Shown: positions 7,584 to 18,169, counted from the stretch's first letter. The stretch: 64,000 bases of DNA from DATAZK01 sp963731205 (GCA_963731205.1 CAVSUJ010000001.1:1798001-1862000); one strand, 5' to 3'. Numbers and translations: made by a program. Notes: generated from the letters alone by a model not told the origin.

Positions 7584-8081
7584 GTGCGTTCAGCAAAGGC
7601 AGGCATCGTCGGTATCGGCGTCGGAACGCTCGGGATTCTGGCGGCGTCGCCCGCAATGGCTTCCGCTTCGCAGCCCGCGAAGTCAGGGCAGGAATATTTC
7701 CTCATTTCCGAATCAGGCACCACCCAGACCGTGGTGGCGCACGGTTTGTTCACCGGGGGCGGCAAGGACGACGCCTCTCACGAGAACTACGACATCCTGC
7801 ATCTCGGCGGTGGAACGCTGCGGGTGAACCATCCGGATGCGCAGAGCAAATTCGTTGGCCACGTCAATCCGAAGTCGTGCTTCATCACCTTCACGATCAC
7901 GGGCAAGTACACCCTCAGCAATGGCACCGGAAGGTTCGCGGGAGTGAGCGGCCACGGTAGCTACAAGCTCGTCGAACAAGGCATCCTCGCCCGCAACAAG
8001 AAGGGTGCGTGCAGCCAGGAGTCGGAGCCGATTGTTGAGGCAGGACAGGTCACCGCTAGTGGGCCGGCCACGCTCGGCTAG
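7584..8081 (+). CDS. Secreted protein of unknown function
   Basis: 165 residues starting at a GTG. A Sec signal peptide is clear (MRSAKAGIVG start, hydrophobic core, likely cleavage after PAMASA near residue 28). The mature part is a small, probably all-beta domain with Gly-rich turns (HGLFTGGGKDD, GKYTLSNGTGRFAGVSGHGSY), which recalls allene-oxide-cyclase/dirigent-like small barrels, but that comparison is only by eye. Two Cys (in PKSCFIT and GACSQE) could form a disulfide. A strong GC hairpin follows, so it is probably monocistronic. Confidence 0.65.
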   Translation: MRSAKAGIVGIGVGTLGILAASPAMASASQPAKSGQEYFLISESGTTQTVVAHGLFTGGGKDDASHENYDILHLGGGTLRVNHPDAQSKFVGHVNPKSCFITFTITGKYTLSNGTGRFAGVSGHGSYKLVEQGILARNKKGACSQESEPIVEAGQVTASGPATLG

Positions 8082-8109
8082 GGCGGCCGACCAGCGCGAA
8101 CGCTTTGAC

Positions 8110-8157
8110 GGACGCTCCCTCTCCCCCGCGGCAGGGTCGGGGCGGGAGGGGGCGTCC
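8110..8157 (+). terminator. GC-rich hairpin terminator
   Basis: GGACGC at 8110-8115 pairs with GCGTCC at 8152-8157, and the pyrimidine-rich arm between them continues the stem with the purine-rich arm (about 17 pairs allowing wobble). It begins 28 bp after the stop of the secreted protein gene. There is no T-tract, as is common in actinobacteria. Confidence 0.6.
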
Positions 8158-8298
8158 GGCACGCTCGTTCACCTCGGGCTGCAGCTCGGGGCCGGACCGG
8201 TATTTGCCTCAGGTCTAAGTATCTCCGGTCGAAGGTTCTTTCGGCATAGGGCATACTGCTCGCCGCGTCCGCAGATGGGCGCTGCGGAGGGAGTCCAC

Positions 8299-9366
8299 AT
8301 GGCCATCAAGAGCTTTCGCACCGGGCTGCTGGAGCCGTTGGCGACGGCGATCACGTCGCCGCGCTTCTCCATCAGCAGCGTGCACAACGTGGGCGTTCAC
8401 CTGACGGACGAGTCGGGTGCCGAGGGCTTCAGCTACGCCTACGTCTTCGATCCGCACTCGTCGAATGCGGTGCAGGAACTGATCACGCTGTTCGCCGATG
8501 CCTACGTCGGTACCGAGGCGGCAGACCTGCGTGCAGTGCGCACCAAACTGCTGACCGCGAAGGCGAACTTCCTGGGCGTGCGCGGGCTCGTCCGGCTGGC
8601 CACCTCGGCGCTCGACATGGCGGCCTGGGATCTGCTGTGCAAGCTGCGCGGCACTAACCTGCCAGGGCTGGTCGGTGCCGAGCGCCACGAGCAGCCAGGC
8701 TTCACGGTCGCCGGGCTCTGGTCGGGCCTGCCCCGCGAGGACTGCGCCAGGGTCGCTCCTGAGGTGACGGCCGAGTTCAACACTCCGCACGTGAAGATGT
8801 TCCTGGGCAGCACGGATGTCGGCTTCGAGCGAGAGCGGGTCGCGGCCGTGCGCGGCGCGATCGCTCCGGGCGCTGCACTCATCGTCGACGCGGCGCAAGC
8901 CTACGACTGGCGTACCGCGCTGAAGCTCGCCAATGCCATGGCCGATCTCGACGTCACCTGGTTCGAGGATCCGGTGGAATACGAGGATCTCGACGGCCTG
9001 GCGCGCTTCGGTGCCGAAGCCCCGATGCCGATGGGCACCGGAGAACACGTCTACGGTCTCGATCAGCTCAAGCAGCTGCTGGATCTCGGCGTCACCAAAT
9101 ACATCGTGCTCGACCTCGAGCGCATCGGCGGGATCACCGATTTCCTTGCTGCCGCAGCACTTTGCGAGGCCTATCGCGTCGAACTGGTGACCCACTGCTA
9201 TCCCCACGTCTCCGTCCAGGCGTTGGCGGCGTCGCGAGCCGGCACATGGTGCGAGCTCGCACCGCTCTGGGACGGCTACTTCGGAAAGCCCGAGGTGCGC
9301 GACGGTGGCTTCGTCCAGGTGCCGAACACGATGGGCATCGGGCTCGATCTGACGGCGGGGTCATGA
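8299..9366 (+). CDS. Enolase-superfamily enzyme (mandelate racemase subgroup)
   Basis: 355 residues from the ATG at 8299, chosen because GGAGGG lies six bases upstream; the open frame extends further 5' without family features. Catalytic residues of the mandelate racemase/acid-sugar dehydratase subgroup can be placed: Lys166 (HVKMFLG), metal ligands Asp197 (VDAAQAYD), Glu223 (WFEDP) and Glu249 (GTGEH), and the Asp272-His299 dyad (LDLERIGG, THCYPH). It should abstract a proton alpha to a carboxylate. The sugar acid or other substrate is unknown. Its stop overlaps the SDR start (ATGA), so it heads an operon of enolase-type enzyme, SDR and amidohydrolase. Confidence 0.85.
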   Translation: MAIKSFRTGLLEPLATAITSPRFSISSVHNVGVHLTDESGAEGFSYAYVFDPHSSNAVQELITLFADAYVGTEAADLRAVRTKLLTAKANFLGVRGLVRLATSALDMAAWDLLCKLRGTNLPGLVGAERHEQPGFTVAGLWSGLPREDCARVAPEVTAEFNTPHVKMFLGSTDVGFERERVAAVRGAIAPGAALIVDAAQAYDWRTALKLANAMADLDVTWFEDPVEYEDLDGLARFGAEAPMPMGTGEHVYGLDQLKQLLDLGVTKYIVLDLERIGGITDFLAAAALCEAYRVELVTHCYPHVSVQALAASRAGTWCELAPLWDGYFGKPEVRDGGFVQVPNTMGIGLDLTAGS

Positions 9367-10133
9367 CCGATCGGCTGCGGGGCAAGATCGCCCTCATCTC
9401 AGGTGGGGCTCGCGGTCAGGGCGCAGCGGAAGCGCGGGCTTTCGTCGCAGAGGGTGCACGCGTCGTCATCGGCGATGTGTTGGACGACGAGGGCGAGCAG
9501 CTCGCCCAGGAGCTCGGCGACGCGGCCCACTTCGTGCATCTCGACGTGACCGGCGAGAGTCAGTTGGGCGGCCGCCGTCCTGCAGCGGTAGAGACTTTCG
9601 GCTCCCTCAACGTCTTGATCAACAACGCCGGCATCATGCGGCTCGGTCCGCTCGAAAGCCAGTCGACCGATGACTATCGCGCCGTCATCGAGGTCAACCA
9701 GTTCGGCTGTTACTTCGGGATGCGCGCGGCAATTCCCGCGCTTCGCGCCAGCGGCGGCGGCAGCATCATCAACACCTCATCGATCAACGGGTTCATCGGC
9801 CTGGCGGGCACAACTGCTTATGGCGCCAGCAAGTTCGCGGTCCGTGGGATGACCCGCACGGCCGCACTCGAGCTCGGCCACGAGAACATCCGCGTCAACG
9901 CGGTCTGCCCCGGCACGATCGACACCGCGATGGTTTCCTCGCCGGAGTTCGAAAACGTCGACAAGGACGCCTACTTCGCCTAGCAGCCGGTGCCGCGGAT
10001 CGGTCGGCCGGAAGAGGTGGCCAACATGATGATTTTCTTCGCCTCGGACGAGAGTTCGTTCTGCACAGGCGCCGAATTCGTTGTCGACGGCGGCGCTCTG
10101 GCCGGTCACGTGATCGCCGGGACCGAAACATGA
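9363..10133 (+). pseudogene. SDR-family oxidoreductase with in-frame stop
   Basis: A classical short-chain dehydrogenase of 256 codons: cofactor motif SGGARGQG, NNAG motif, catalytic YGASK. An in-frame TAG at 9981-9983 cuts the protein after residue 206; the same frame continues with the family C-terminus (RIGRPEEVANMM, then FVVDGGALAG) to TGA at 10131. Also, QLGGRRPAAVE (about 9571-9592) reads as W-A-A-A-V in the next frame, i.e. a compensating pair of indels. Start ATG overlaps the upstream stop; the true stop overlaps the amidohydrolase start. Either sequence error or a recently broken gene. Confidence 0.75.
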
Positions 10134-11387
10134 GCATCAGCCCGGACGACCTGACCGACAGCGGATTCACCATCGGCGGACGAAGCTCCGGCGCCGTGAC
10201 TTTCCTGCCGGAGCCAGAACGTCAGCCGCGCAAATACACCTTCATCTCGGTGGACGATCACATCGTCGAACCGCCCGACATCTTCGAGGGGCGGCTTCCC
10301 CGCGCTCTGCAGGACCGTGCGCCCCGCGTCGTCGAGGAGCCGACGGGCGTCAGCACTGGAGCTTCGAAGGCAAGCAATATCCGAACATCGGGTTTAACGC
10401 GGTCGTTGGAAGGCCGGTGATCGAGGCGAGCTTCGAGCCCACCCGTTTCGACGAAATGCGTCGTGGCGCGTGGGATATCGACGCTCGGATCGCCGACATG
10501 GACATCGACGGCGTTTACGCGTCGGTCAACTTCCCCTCGGCCCTGCTGGGCTTCGCCGGCCAGCGCTTGCAGCGCGAGACGTCCGACCCCGACCTCGCGT
10601 TAGCGCTGATCCGCGCAAACAACGATTGGCACAAGGAGGTGTGGGTCGACGCGTATCCCGACCGCATCATCGGATGCCAGGTGCCGTACCTGCTCGACCC
10701 CGAGATCGGAGCGGCCGAGATCCGTGCCAACGCTGCTCGTGGGTTCAAGGCGGTGACGTTTCCGGAGGCGCCGGAGAAGCTGGGGCTTCCCTCGTTGCAC
10801 ACCGGCTACTGGGACCCGATGATGCCCGCGTGCGAGGAGACCGAGACGGTCATCTGCCTGCACATCGGCTCATCGTCGAGCCTGCCGTCGACGTCTCCGA
10901 CGCGCCCGCCGACGCCATCGGCGTGCTGGCCTTCGCCTTCGCGATGTTCTCCGCCGTCGACTGGCTGTATTCGATGATTCCGGTCCGTTTTCCCGGCATC
11001 AAAATCGCCATGTCTGAAGGCGGGATCGGCTGGGTGCCGGGCTTGCTGGATCGGCTCGACCATGTGCTCAGCTATCACGACATCTACGGCACCTGGCATG
11101 ACCAGCCCCTCACTCCGGCCGAGGTCTTCCAGCGCAACTTCTGGCATTGCGCGCTCGACGATCCTTCGGTCTTTCAGCTGCGCCACCGGATCGGGATCGA
11201 CCGCATTCTCATGGAAGCCGACTACCCGCACCTCGATTCGAGCTGGCCTCATACCCAGCAGACGCTGGACAATCAGGTCGGCGGCTTTCCGGCCGACGAG
11301 GCCCGCCTTTTCACCTGGGAAAACGCCTCGGAGCTATTTCGTCACCCGATTCCGGAGGCAGTCGCCCGCGCCCCCGATGCGTTCTGA
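10130..11387 (+). pseudogene. Amidohydrolase family protein, two frameshifts
   Basis: A metal-dependent TIM-barrel hydrolase (amidohydrolase_2 type, PF04909) spread over three frames. Segment 1 (from 10130) has the metal motif DDHIVEPPDIF; segment 2 (about 10350-10870) runs from WSFEGKQYPN to ICLHIGSS; segment 3 (about 10880-11387) has SEGGIGWVPGLLDR and MEADYPHLDSSWP, which carries the late Asp. Indels fall near 10345-10351 and 10870-10885. Reassembled, about 419 codons, the normal length. It is the third gene of the overlapping operon with the enolase-type enzyme and SDR, so the three probably serve one catabolic route. Confidence 0.75.
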
Positions 11388-11392
11388 CGCGG

Positions 11393-11950
11393 CTACTGCG
11401 CTGAAGCCGTGATCGAGGCATCCAGCCGAACGAGCAGCTGTCCGAGCTGAGCCGCCTGGCGCTTCGTGAGCCCGCTCAGCATCAGCTCCTCGTGCGCCAT
11501 GTACTCGTCGATCAGCCGGTCAAGCGTCGAGCCCCGCGTCGGTGAGGTGGACATCCACCACCCGGCGATCGGCGGCGCTCACCCGACGCTCGACCAGGCC
11601 CTCACGCTCCAGCCGTTCCAGCCTTTGCGAAACCCCGCCAGACGAGAGCACGAGCAGCCGAGCCAGCTCAGATGGCGTGCTCGCGTACGGCTTCCCGAAC
11701 GGCGAAGGGCGACAAGCAGATCAAGCGTGTTAGCGCTGACCCCGTGCTTGCGCAGGACCCGCGCGCTCCGCAACTCCGCATGCTGGAGCGCTCGCCGCAG
11801 CGGGAGCGAAACGCGCAGACTGCCCGTCGGGATATCGGGCCGCTCGCTCTCCCAGAGCCCGATCAGAGCCTCGACCTCCGCGTCGAGGCTCGTCGACTGC
11901 CGTCCGGGATGCACCTCTGAAATCACAAACCCAACACTAGGCGGCGGCAA
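11393..11950 (-). pseudogene. MarR-family regulator, two frameshifts
   Basis: Read across three frames: residues 1-76 (DAEVEALIGLWESERP to DLLVALRRSG) in the first; the winged helix (STPSELARLLVLSSGGVSQRL, then ERRVSAADRRVVDVHLTDAG) in the second; the C-terminal dimerisation helix (LIDEYMAHEELM onward) in the third, ending at TAG 11393-11395. Indels lie near 11705 and 11527. It converges with the amidohydrolase gene and is divergent from the beta-propeller remnant. It may have regulated the catabolic operon. Confidence 0.7.
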
Positions 11951-11964
11951 ACTCTCCGGTCCCG

Positions 11965-12661
11965 ATGGCCATCGGCGCCTTCAACGCGGTAACCGGCGGC
12001 TACACCAGCCTGTTTCCTTGGTTTCCGCGGCAAACGCGGCGCCGCTTACGCCGACGGCCGGATCTTCACGGTCGACGGCACCAGCCTCCCGCTGATTCCC
12101 GGCGACGCGACAACCACTGGCAAGGCGCTCAACCAGTACAGCGTGGCTGTCGGTGGAGACGAGTGGAACGAACCCATCGCGTACGGACGGATCGTCATCG
12201 TCCTTCCTCCCCGACCCCTCAAGCCGGGTCCCGAAGCAGTGGTTCGTCGCAGCCTTCGGCCAGGAGGGTTGCGCAGACAGGGTCTGTGGCGCGGCCTGGA
12301 AGACCTTCCTGTCCGATCCCATACGCAGCGCCATGACGATCGACAACGGACGGATCTTCGCGGTCGGCGTGTACGGCGACGTCTACGCCCTCGACGCAAG
12401 CACCGGCAAGCTGCTGGACAGGCCACGCACCGACGTCCACCGCGGACCTCAGCAGTGCCAACGGCGTGCTCTACGTTCTAACACTGGCTACGAGCTGCAG
12501 GCATTCCAGGAATCCGGTTGCTCCGCGGTGTGCAAGCCGCTCGCCGTCATCAATGACCCGGTCCAGGCCCACGGAGTCGCGATTTTCCCGCCCGTCATCG
12601 CCAACGGCGCACGCGCTGGTACGCCAACAGCAACGGCCTCAGAGCGTTGACGGTCTCCTGA
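11965..12661 (+). pseudogene. PQQ-like beta-propeller protein, fragmented
   Basis: Blade-like segments occur in different frames: GAFNAVTGG (11971 on), YADGRIFTVDGTSL (about 12045), DNGRIFAVGVYGDVYALD followed by ASTGKLL (about 12340-12415), and the terminal YANSNGLRALTVS ending at TGA 12659-12661. Such repeats (DGRIFxVDG, VYALDAxTGKLLW) are typical of secreted or periplasmic PQQ-like propellers. No signal peptide or complete start is seen, so the gene is both frameshifted and probably 5'-truncated. Confidence 0.55.
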
Positions 12662-12710
12662 TTTCCGCGATGAGTCACGGCCGCTCGCCGTTTCCCTCTC
12701 CGGTCGCTGC

Positions 12711-13530
12711 TCAGTCCTGGGCGGCGAGCAGCAGCGCGGCGAGCGGCTCGAGAGCGGCCACGAGCTCGTCGAGCTCGTCCGGCTCGAGGCTCTCGTAGGG
12801 CTTCGCCGCGAGGTCGTCGGTGAGCGCCTCGACCCGCTGTTTGACCGCGCGACCCTGTTCGCTCAGCCAACCGTCGTCCCCGATCAGGCCGCGATCGCGC
12901 ATCCCGTCGATCACGGCGGCGAGCTGCGCCGCCGGGAGGTGGTGGATGCGTCCGAACTTCTCCGCCGGCATGCCCATGTCGAGGGCGAAGCAGGACGTGA
13001 GCCTCGAGGCCGCCGACACCCTCGATCATCAGGGCCGCGATGTGCCCGTCGCCGCGGTGCTCGCGCAGCAACGAAGCCGCATGAAAGAGGCGGGCCACCA
13101 CGTCATCGGGGATCGGGATCGCGCGCAGCGCGGCGTACATCGGCCGGCCCTCGAACGGTGCGCTGGTCGCCGCCTTGAGCAACAGTTCAGCGGCGCGGGC
13201 GAAGGCGGGAGAGTCGACGTGATCGCCGAGGATCCGCCGCAGCGCCTTGGCGCAGCCCAGCTGACGAGCGGCGATCGCCGCTTCGGGCGTGGTGGTGCGC
13301 CACACCTTCGGGATGTGGCGAGCCACCTCGCCGGGAGCGAAGTTGTAGAAGAGCGCGTCCACCACCTCCGCCGGGACGAGGCCCAGGGGCGCCGCCCGTC
13401 CGGCGAAGTAGGTGTCCCAGTAGTTGGTGAACCCCAGGGCGAACATCGTCTCGTTGGGTTCGTCGGCCGAGTACGGGATGACACCGATCGGCTCGACCAG
13501 CTCGAACATCCGGCGTGCCATCGAGTTCAT
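12711..13530 (-). pseudogene. SCO6745/SalK family protein, one frameshift
   Basis: The N-terminal part (from the ATG at 13530) includes FELVEPIGVIPYS, FTNYWDTYFAGRAAPLG and LFYNFAPGEVARHIPKVW, features I recognise from the SCO6745/SalK family of actinobacterial proteins. After GGLEAHVL near 12988 the frame changes by one base and continues as FALDMGMPAEKFGRIHHLP to the stop at 12711. A single extra base explains it. The family has a predicted helix-turn-helix-like C-terminus but no firm function. Reassembled length is about 273 codons. Confidence 0.7.
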
Positions 13531-13623
13531 GGTCTGCTCCTCCTGCTGCGGCCCGGCGCCCCTGGCGGGCGCTCACGATCAGTCGGACGATTGCGCGCCG
13601 CCAAACTCATCGCACAGTAGGCG

Positions 13624-13666
<43 letters not shown>

Positions 13667-13670
13667 GCTC

Positions 13671-14571
13671 TCAGTGACTTTCGCGGATCAACACCTGGGG
13701 CACGCGACCGTCGGTATCGGTGAAGCCGAATTCGTTGGCAAGTAAGGAGGTTTCGAAGGCTTTGCCCGTACGAGCGGCCAGGTCCTCCGTCATCCGCGAG
13801 CGCGACGACTGCCCGCCGACGAAACGCGGCGACTCCGCCGCGCCGAGGTCGAAACGGCCCTCGCCGCGCAACTCGATGTAGAGCTGGTCGCCGTCTCGAA
13901 CCGCTGCGGCGTCGAGCATCTCGTTGCGCACGAGACCCGGCCACAGCGAGACGATCGAGACCCCGGTGCCCTCGAGCTCGAGGGCCATGTCGGCGGTCAT
14001 CTTGTCGACGGCCGCCTTGCCGACCCCGTACACGACGTTGTGCGCATACGTGACGGCACCCGACGAGGACACATTGACGATCAGCCCACCGCCGTCGCAA
14101 ACAGCAACGGGGTGGCGAGCACCGCGGCGACATAGTGGGAGCGGGTACCGACGTCGATGATCTGGTCCCAGGCCTCGATCGGCATCTCCCAATACTTCTT
14201 GCCCAGCCACGGCGAGAGCTCGGGAGAGGAGTAGACGTTGTTGACGAGGATGTCGAGCTTGCCCTGCTCCTGGCTCCACTCGGTCGAACAGGGCCGCACC
14301 TCGTCGTCCTTGTGATGATCGACCGCGACCGGGATGCCGACGCCGCCCAGCGCCTCGATCTGCGCGGCCGTCTCGCCTATCGTGCCCGGGATCGCACCGG
14401 GTTGCGTGGTACGACCGGTCAGGTAGACCGTCGCCCCGCCGCTCCGAGCTCAAGCGCGATGCCCTTGCCGATGCTGCGGCTCGCGCCCGTGACGACGGCA
14501 ACCCGGCGGCTCAAGATCGACGTTCGGGGTGACGGAGGCTGATAGAACGCGTCCATGGCGTCGGTGGGCAT
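13671..14571 (-). pseudogene. SDR-family oxidoreductase, several frameshifts
   Basis: Start ATG at 14571 with AGGAG six bases upstream. Frame 1 gives RRVAVVTGASRSIGKGIAL (cofactor motif); another frame gives KLDILVNNVYSSPELSPWLG (14081-14299); the last frame gives GGLIVNVSSSGAVTYAHN, VYGVGKAAVDKM (catalytic Tyr/Lys) and LWPGLVRNEMLD to the TGA at 13671. At least three indels are needed. Reassembled length is about 300 codons, normal for an SDR with a C-terminal extension. Confidence 0.7.
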
Positions 14572-14638
14572 GCGTCTCCTGGTGCTGGGCTGAAGGAACT
14601 TGGCGGCACATCAGATCATGCCGGTCCTGCCCACCTTC

Positions 14639-15071
14639 TCAGGCCGGGGCGCCCGCCACCGCCGCCGGGTCCATCCACATGATCTGCCAGCCGTGCCCGT
14701 CGAGGTCGAAGAAGCTGCGTGAATACATGAAGCCGAGATCCTCAGCACCATCAGCCTCGCGGGCACCCGCCGCCAGCGCAGCGGCGCTGACCGCATCGAC
14801 CTCATCGCGCGACGGCACACCGAAGGCGTAGAGCGCCAGCGCATGGTCGGCGGGGTCGCCCATCGGGAGCTTCGAGAACTCCTCGAATTTTTCGCGGCCG
14901 AGCAGCATGACCGACGCGCTGCTCGCCGATCAGCATGCACGCGGCACTCTCGTCGGTGAACGCGGCGTTGAAGGTGAACCCGAGGGCAGCGAAGAACGCC
15001 TTGCTGCGGCCGACGTCCACTACCGGGATGTTGACGAAGAGCGCGCGGCCGGGGTGTGCAGGCGTGGTCAT
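14639..15071 (-). pseudogene. VOC-superfamily protein, one frameshift
   Basis: The first half (ATG at 15071; RALFVNIPVVDVGRSKAFF, then FTDESAACMLIGEQ) and the second half (MLLGREKFEEFS to SRSFFDLDGHGWQIMWMDP) are in different frames, joined near 14910. Together they make a 140-codon glyoxalase-like protein with two VOC repeats; FDLDGHGWQI is the family's C-terminal strand. One base lost or gained explains the break. Confidence 0.75.
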
Positions 15072-15212
15072 GGTGGGTCTCCAGTCGTGCTCGGGGCGTT
15101 GCCGGTAGACGCGCTCCCGGCGAAACTCATCGCCTGTGCCCAAGTTGCGGTAATCCGAGCCTCCGCGTTGTGTCGCTAGTGCGCACCACATCAGGTTTAC
15201 CGGGCGGCGATC

Positions 15213-15800
15213 ATGAGCGTAAGCACCGACGCGGCAACCGGCCCGGAGACATCAAGGCCCATGAGTCGACCAGCTTTGCCGATCTCGGAAGGAATGTGGG
15301 CCGACCTCACAGGCAAGGGCGCCGCGATCAACTACGAGTTCGTCGACATGACGATCGAGATGCCGCGCGAGACCGGTACTCAGGCTCCCGCGTGCGACGT
15401 GGAAGCTCAACGGCAGCCTGCGGATCACCACGACGGAAGGTGCCTCCCGAGCGTGAGCGAGCCGGCGATCGGTCGGCTGCACCTGCGGCAGACCTCGATC
15501 TCGAGGTCTGCGGGCAGGTCGTCCGGGTCAGCGGAAACGGCAACGACGTCACCGTTTCCGGCGCCGACTCCTCGGGGCTGGCCCGGAAGCTGGGCGTGAC
15601 GGCAGCGGCGCTCGGCGGCGGGGTGAAAACCAATCGTCTAAAGCTGGGGCCGCTTGGCGGATGCAGCCGACAAGGCCGGGATTCGAGTCGAGGTGGTCGG
15701 CCGGACCGGGCCCTCGGTCGCGATTGGACGCGACGTCAATGTCCGGGTGATGGGCTGGCTGGCCGGTTCGCCCCACGTCCGGGTCAGTCCCGGACGCTGA
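15213..15800 (+). pseudogene. Hypothetical protein, several frameshifts
   Basis: Coherent protein segments appear in successive frames: MWADLTGKGAAINYEFVDMT, ATWKLNGSLRITTTEGAS, DLDLEVCGQVVRVSGNGND, DSSGLARKLGVTAAALGGG and AGIRVEVVGRTGPSVAIGRD, ending at TGA 15798-15800. At least three indels separate them. The reassembled protein is about 195 codons, soluble and beta-rich. I do not recognise the family. Confidence 0.5.
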
Positions 15801-15824
15801 TCCGTCGCCGCGCTGGTGGCGCTG

Positions 15825-17093
15825 CTACGCCGCCGGGTCGCTGCTGATCGACGCTTTTCCGAAAGGTAATTTGGGGCCCGGCGTTTGCCCCCTACCCGAG
15901 GCTGGGAAGCAGGCGTTGCTGAGGCACCTCGCCAGGAACCTGGTCTGCTCGGGCGCGCTCAGCCACTGAGTGATGAGAAGGGTCGCATCGTCACGAAGTT
16001 CGGTGGATCGGTGATCGAGGACGGAACGCACCAGGCGGCGTAAAAGCTCTTGCGCCCGCTGTCCGGAAGCCGCCTCGCGCTCCAGCTGGTCGGTCAAACG
16101 CTCCAGACCGAAATCATCACCCTCCGGGGTCTGGGCCTCCACCACCCCGTCGGTGTAGAGGAGCAGGGAGTCGCCGGTCTGCAGGGTCTGCTTGGCGACG
16201 CCCGCCTCGCTTGTCCCAGCCCGAAGGGCAGGTCGGCTCGGCGGCAATTCGCCTACGACCTTGCGCTCACGCAGCAGCAGCGGGAACGGATGACCGGCAC
16301 GGGTCCAGGTGACGACCCCGTATCGAGGTCAGGCGCGCAACGATCCCGTGACAAAGCTCGCCCCCATATTCGTCAGCGAGAGCCTGCTCGATCTGCGCGT
16401 GAATAGCAGCGATGGAACCGTGCTGACGTCGGGCGTGCCGGTAGGCCCGGCCGCAAGACCCGTCAGCAAGCTCGACCCGATGCCATGGCCCATTCCGTCG
16501 AAGATCGCGAAGTCGATTCGTACCGTTCATCGCGTAATCGAAGGCGTCTCCCGCCACGTCGTAGGCAGGCTCGAGACGCCGGCGACGACGGCGTCGGGGT
16601 CGCCGCGGCCAGCGGCGGCATCAGCTCCCATTGCATCGTGGCCGCAGCAACATCGAGCGCCCGCTCCTGCGCAGATGCGGAAGGTCGCTCACCCTCGCGT
16701 TGGCCGCCACGCTGAGCCCCGCGAAAACACCGAGCAGTTGGAGCTCGTCCAGTAGCTCGTCGTCGACCTCATCCGCCGTCAGGGCGATCACGCCCGTGCG
16801 TTCGGTGCCTTCGAGCAGCGGAACCCAGACCTGGTAACGACCGTCGCGATGAGCGGTGACCGGGCGTCCGGTGACGAAAGCTCGTCCCGCCAGAGAGCTG
16901 TCGATCTGCTCCTCGGCAGGGACCGCCCCTTGCAACGGAACGGGCAACGGAAAAAGAATCTGGTGGGCAAAATCCACCAGGTAGACGACCGGAGCGCTTA
17001 CTCCAAGGCTCTGCCGCCGTCGCGAGAACTGATGGAGTCGGCGTCGGCGTCGGTCGCGAGGCGTCGCAGGGCCGCGCTGAACGAGAGCGACAT
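15825..17093 (-). pseudogene. GAF/SpoIIE-type PP2C phosphatase, several frameshifts
   Basis: Start at ATG 17093 (MSLSFSAALRRLATDADADS). A GAF-like region follows (YLVDFAHQILFPLP, then WVPLLEGTERTGVIALTAD). The SpoIIE-type PP2C domain has GDAFDYAMNGTN, the metal motif FDGMGHGIGSSLL in a shifted frame at about 16455-16510, AYRHARRQHGSIAA back in frame, TWTRAGHPFPLLLRER in another, and LLLYTDGVVEAQ then RDDATLLITQW at the end. The break at DGMGHG is flanked by compensating indels. In actinobacteria such phosphatases usually act on anti-anti-sigma factors; none is encoded nearby. Confidence 0.7.
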
Positions 17094-17256
17094 GCGTCAC
17101 GCCTTCCGTTCGTCCGTGGCCGCGGCCCCACGGCACCTCCCGAAGAATATGCCGTGCCCCCCGACCGGGGAGGGCAACCCGCTGCCGGCTGGGCAAGACT
17201 GATGCGGGGATGATGAAGCCCGCCAACAACACTCCATGGGTGACCGAGGGGAACGA

Positions 17257-18169
17257 ATGGGACGGCTCGACGGAAGGGTGGCGATCGTCACCGGCGCGGG
17301 CGGTGGCATCGGCAAGGAGCACGCGCTGCTGCTGGCCAAGGAAGGCGCCTGCGTCGTCGTCAACGACATCGGGGTCCGCACGAGTGCCGATGCCGCTGTC
17401 GGTCGCCGCCGAAATCACTGCAGCCGGCGGACGGGCGGTGGCGAGTACGCCCTCGGCGACCTGGGACGGCGCCGCGCATGTCGTCAGACGGCCCTCGACG
17501 CCTTCGGCACGGTGGACATCGTGGTCAACAACGCCACTGCCGGCGGCATCAACGACATCTGGCGATTCACCGAAGAGGAGTTTGACGCCACCGTCGACGC
17601 CAACCTCAAGGGCTACTTCGCCATGATCAAATACGCCGCGCCCTTCATGTGTCGCCAGGGCCGCGGGGTGATCATCAACACCAGCTCCGGTTCGGGTTCG
17701 GCCACCCTTCCACAGCGTGTACGCCGCGGCCAAGGAAGGCTTGATCGGCCTCACCCGCAGCGCTGCCCGGGAGCTCGGCCGCTTCGGTGTCCGCTGTAAC
17801 GCCATCCGTCCGCTGGACGGCCGGGCCGTCACCAAAGACCACGATCAGATCGCCCCTGGCGGCCTCATGGAGCTGACCATGGGCGTCGGGACCAAGGCCA
17901 TCGATCCCGAGGCCTTTGCCCCGCGGATGATTTCCCCGTTCGTCGTCTGGCTGTGCACCGACGCCGCCAGCGGCGTGAACGGACGCAGCTTCTACGTCAC
18001 CGGCGGACGGGTCTCCCTACTGACCGAACCCAAGTCCGCCAAGACGATCAACCACGACTCCTACTGGACGCTGGACGAGCTCGACGCCGCCGCCCCGGAC
18101 CAGCTCGTCGACGGCCTCACCAACCGCTATCGCCTCGACGACCACCCCGACATGCAGAAGTTCGACTGA
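17257..18169 (+). pseudogene. SDR-family oxidoreductase, several frameshifts
   Basis: ATG at 17257 follows GAGGGG. In the starting frame: GRVAIVTGAGGGIGKEHALL, then DIVVNNATAGGINDIW and GVIINTSSGSGS. Between about 17395 and 17490 the family sequence (VAAEITAAGGRAVAS) is in the next frame, a compensating pair; near 17705 the frame changes again to VYAAAKEGLIGLTRSAAREL (catalytic Tyr/Lys) and runs to the stop at 18169. The long C-terminus (TINHDSYWTLDELDAAAPDQ) resembles multifunctional-enzyme-type SDRs acting on acyl-CoA. Last gene of the broken zone. Confidence 0.7.

Noticed and set aside
8215..9207. 330-codon open frame on the minus strand
   Set aside because: Antisense shadow of the enolase-superfamily gene, which has all its catalytic residues.
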